Source: Candidatus Curtissbacteria bacterium RIFCSPLOWO2_01_FULL_41_18 (GTDB lineage Bacteria; Patescibacteriota; Microgenomatia; Curtissbacterales; GWA2-41-24). From it: a stretch of DNA of 22,114 nt. Numbering within the stretch: the first letter of the stretch is position 1; each line of letters starts with the position of its first letter. This document shows positions 20,768 through 22,114 of this stretch, one piece after another. Position numbers and translations under genes: made by a program. Below the pieces are notes generated by a model that did not search any database, was not told where the DNA came from, and saw nothing but the letters and a program-made list of their open reading frames with translations. The stretch lies in contig MFBQ01000030.1 in assembly GCA_001776475.1 (NCBI GenBank), forward strand, positions 5,279 to 27,392. Reading direction: 5' to 3'.

Positions 20768-20823
20768 CAAAGTCAATTTATCTAAAGATTTTGTTCCGCC
20801 TGATGGAAAATGTCAGAAACCTA

Positions 20824-21618
20824 TTATGCAACGATTTGATTGATGACAAAACGCAGAAATCTCATTGTTTCTGGGAGAGTTGAATCATGATCTACTTCTT
20901 CATTACGCCATTCCTGTCTCCAAATAAGAGCATTCTCTATTAGAGATGACCACTCTGGCAATTCTTTCTTTGCCCATTCAGCAGCTTCTCTTTTTGAAAC
21001 AATATCTGCATTTCTATATTCATAGAGAGACCTACACAATGTAAGTATCGAATAGGCTTGATATTTTCTTGGTCGCATTATTTCAGTATGTGTCATCCAT
21101 TCTTCCCATTCTTTTGTTAAATCTTTTACAGCTTTTTTGAGTTCCTCTTTTGAAATGGGGTCGATGATGGTTTCTGCCGGAGGACCAAATAGTGTAATTC
21201 CTTTTTCTCTCAGCACATACCTGTTGATTATCCAATCTTTTCCAACCGTTCTGGTATGAAGAGGTTCACCAGGACTAATAAGCCCTTGCCTATCATTAGG
21301 GTTATATCTTCTTAATTTTTCTAATGAGATATAACCCACTTCTATCCTATCTGCCCATGTTTTATTTTCAGCAGCTATTTCTTCATGCATCTTTTTAAGT
21401 TTTTCAAGTTCTTCTGTATCTAAATCTGAAGAAGTTGCAGCTACTAAATCAATATCGCTAATTTCATAATCGAAATCTCCTATAACAAGGGCGCCAAACA
21501 TATACATTCCAATAAGTTTCTCTCCTAAAACTTTGTGATGTTTTAGAAGCAAAAGATTTATTAGTTGATCAACTTCTGAATAATGTTTAGGTTTTACAGA
21601 GTATTTCCGTTTTGCCAT
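20824..21618 (-). CDS. aminoglycoside nucleotidyltransferase-like protein (AadA/ANT family)
   Basis: 264 aa. The N-terminal nucleotidyltransferase core is LIGMYMFGALVIGDFDYEISDIDLVAAT (about 36-62), with Asp55 and Asp57 as metal ligands. The canonical G-S is G-A here (Ala43), an unusual change at a residue that normally contacts the nucleotide phosphate. The C-terminal half is the DUF4111-type helical domain (LTLCRSLYEYRNADIVSKREAAEWAKKELPEW). Members adenylylate streptomycin or spectinomycin, but many relatives have other or unknown substrates, so resistance should not be assumed. Its -10 TATAAT is 6 nt before the ATG. It lies between exact 42-bp direct repeats inside the division cluster, as if inserted. 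Confidence 0.83.
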   Translation of the reverse strand: MAKRKYSVKPKHYSEVDQLINLLLLKHHKVLGEKLIGMYMFGALVIGDFDYEISDIDLVAATSSDLDTEELEKLKKMHEEIAAENKTWADRIEVGYISLEKLRRYNPNDRQGLISPGEPLHTRTVGKDWIINRYVLREKGITLFGPPAETIIDPISKEELKKAVKDLTKEWEEWMTHTEIMRPRKYQAYSILTLCRSLYEYRNADIVSKREAAEWAKKELPEWSSLIENALIWRQEWRNEEVDHDSTLPETMRFLRFVINQIVA

Positions 21619-21624
21619 AAGAAG

Positions 21625-21630
21625 ATTATA
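21625..21630 (-). promoter_or_regulatory. -10 element of the aadA-like gene
   Basis: TATAAT on the minus strand, 6 nt before the ATG, predicting a leaderless message. Weak -35. Confidence 0.55.
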
Positions 21631-21675
21631 TCAAGAAAGTGAGGCTAAAAGTAGCATCTCCGCCTGATGGACGGT

Positions 21676-21717
21676 GTTACTTGTCCTGAGCGAAGTCGAA
21701 GGAGAACTTTTTGGGTT
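21676..21717. repeat. 42-bp direct repeat, right copy
   Basis: Identical to 20726-20767. Its last base is the first base of the murG stop codon on the plus-strand map (21717-21719). The CCGCCTGATGGA 12-mer lies 4 bp to its left. Confidence 0.9.
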
Positions 21718-22114
21718 TAATCCTCAATCAATTTTAGGACTTCTGAGGCTAGGGCTTTGCTAGCGCTTTTTGGGAGGGTTTGAGAGAAGGTTTGAGCGTT
21801 CTTTTGGAATTTGGGTAAAGATTTAAAAACATAATCGATTTTTTGTTTAAGGATTTGAGGAGTCAAATCTTTTTGATTAAGGATTATTGCCGAGCCTGCC
21901 TTTTCTAAAATCTTGGCGTTGGCTTCTTGCTCGCTTGATGCGGCATACGGCAAAGGAATCAAAATGGCAACTTTGCCAAGAATCGCCAAGTCCCAAACAG
22001 TGTTAGCCCCAGAGCGAGCGACAACAAGGTCGGACCTCGCAAATACCGGGCCGATGTTGTCTGTACCAAGATAATCAACGGCTAAATAGTTTTGCCGTTT
22101 GACTTTGCGCGCTT
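21717..22114 (-). CDS. murG: UDP-GlcNAc:lipid I GlcNAc transferase MurG, C-terminal part
   Basis: Partial; the frame is open to the window edge. It encodes about 131 residues of the UDP-GlcNAc-binding half of MurG, which makes lipid II at the inner membrane face. Visible blocks are NYLAVDYLGTDNIGPVFARSDLVVARSGANTVWDLA, then PLPYAASSEQEANAKILEKAGSAIIL, matching the family's RSGA and P-x-P-x-A-x-x-x-E-Q-x-x-N-A motifs. The stop at 21717 touches the right 42-bp repeat. In many bacteria murG is followed by murC/murB and ftsQ; here only the aadA-like cassette lies between. Confidence 0.93.
   Translation of the reverse strand, partial: ARKVKRQNYLAVDYLGTDNIGPVFARSDLVVARSGANTVWDLAILGKVAILIPLPYAASSEQEANAKILEKAGSAIILNQKDLTPQILKQKIDYVFKSLPKFQKNAQTFSQTLPKSASKALASEVLKLIED

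Overview
The window is AT-rich bacterial DNA, most likely from a Candidate Phyla Radiation (Patescibacteria) genome, possibly Microgenomates. That placement is inferred from compact gene spacing, short proteins, many starts with almost no 5' leader, a PaaX/Cas2-like regulator with an N-terminal hydrophobic segment, and small orphan families (DUF6883, DUF4926, a DUF5678-like protein). No rRNA or marker phylogeny is available to confirm it. TGA ends ileS, so this is not a TGA-recoded lineage.

Layout. 1-626: the 5' end of an O-antigen-ligase-like membrane protein directly downstream of tRNA-Val(CAC), both on the minus strand. 725-7564: a housekeeping block with lepB (+), then on the minus strand ileS-rodA (ATGA overlap) and rplU-hypothetical-rpmA-parB, plus a 144-aa hypothetical upstream of ileS. 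7627-9903: a decaying accessory block with a frameshifted alpha/beta hydrolase, an intact PaaX/Cas2-like regulator and a frameshifted EamA transporter. Near-identical 32-bp dyad elements lie in front of the regulator and in front of the hydrolase. 9949-11896: a zincin-family metallopeptidase (+), a stand-alone fabH, an apparent MFS transporter remnant and a small membrane protein.

11958-13950 holds the most unusual signals. A VOC-family gene has a GC-rich, highly folded leader. Two copies of an apparently undescribed structured RNA (A, 12521-12736; B, 13799-13914) each sit behind a sigma-70-like promoter on the minus strand. The two copies bracket a DUF6883-DUF4926 pair and an orphan MNT-type nucleotidyltransferase that has a perfect operator-like palindrome.

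13955-16586: a divergent pair of PLP enzymes, a class I/II aminotransferase and a diaminopimelate decarboxylase-like protein, with clear back-to-back promoters; a lysine/DAP role is inferred. 16752-17351: a retropepsin-like protease and a 58-aa DUF5678-like gene. 17410-22114: the division and cell-wall cluster murG-ftsQ-ftsA-ftsZ on the minus strand. It is interrupted between murG and ftsQ by an aminoglycoside-nucleotidyltransferase-like gene flanked by exact 42-bp direct repeats.

Across the window several genes have a -10 hexamer ending only 6-9 nt before the start codon (rplU, the PaaX-like gene, DUF6883, MNT, lysA, the DUF5678-like gene, ftsQ, the aadA-like gene), which predicts leaderless transcripts. 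Others (VOC, the 63-aa membrane protein, ftsA, DUF4926) have strong Shine-Dalgarno sites.
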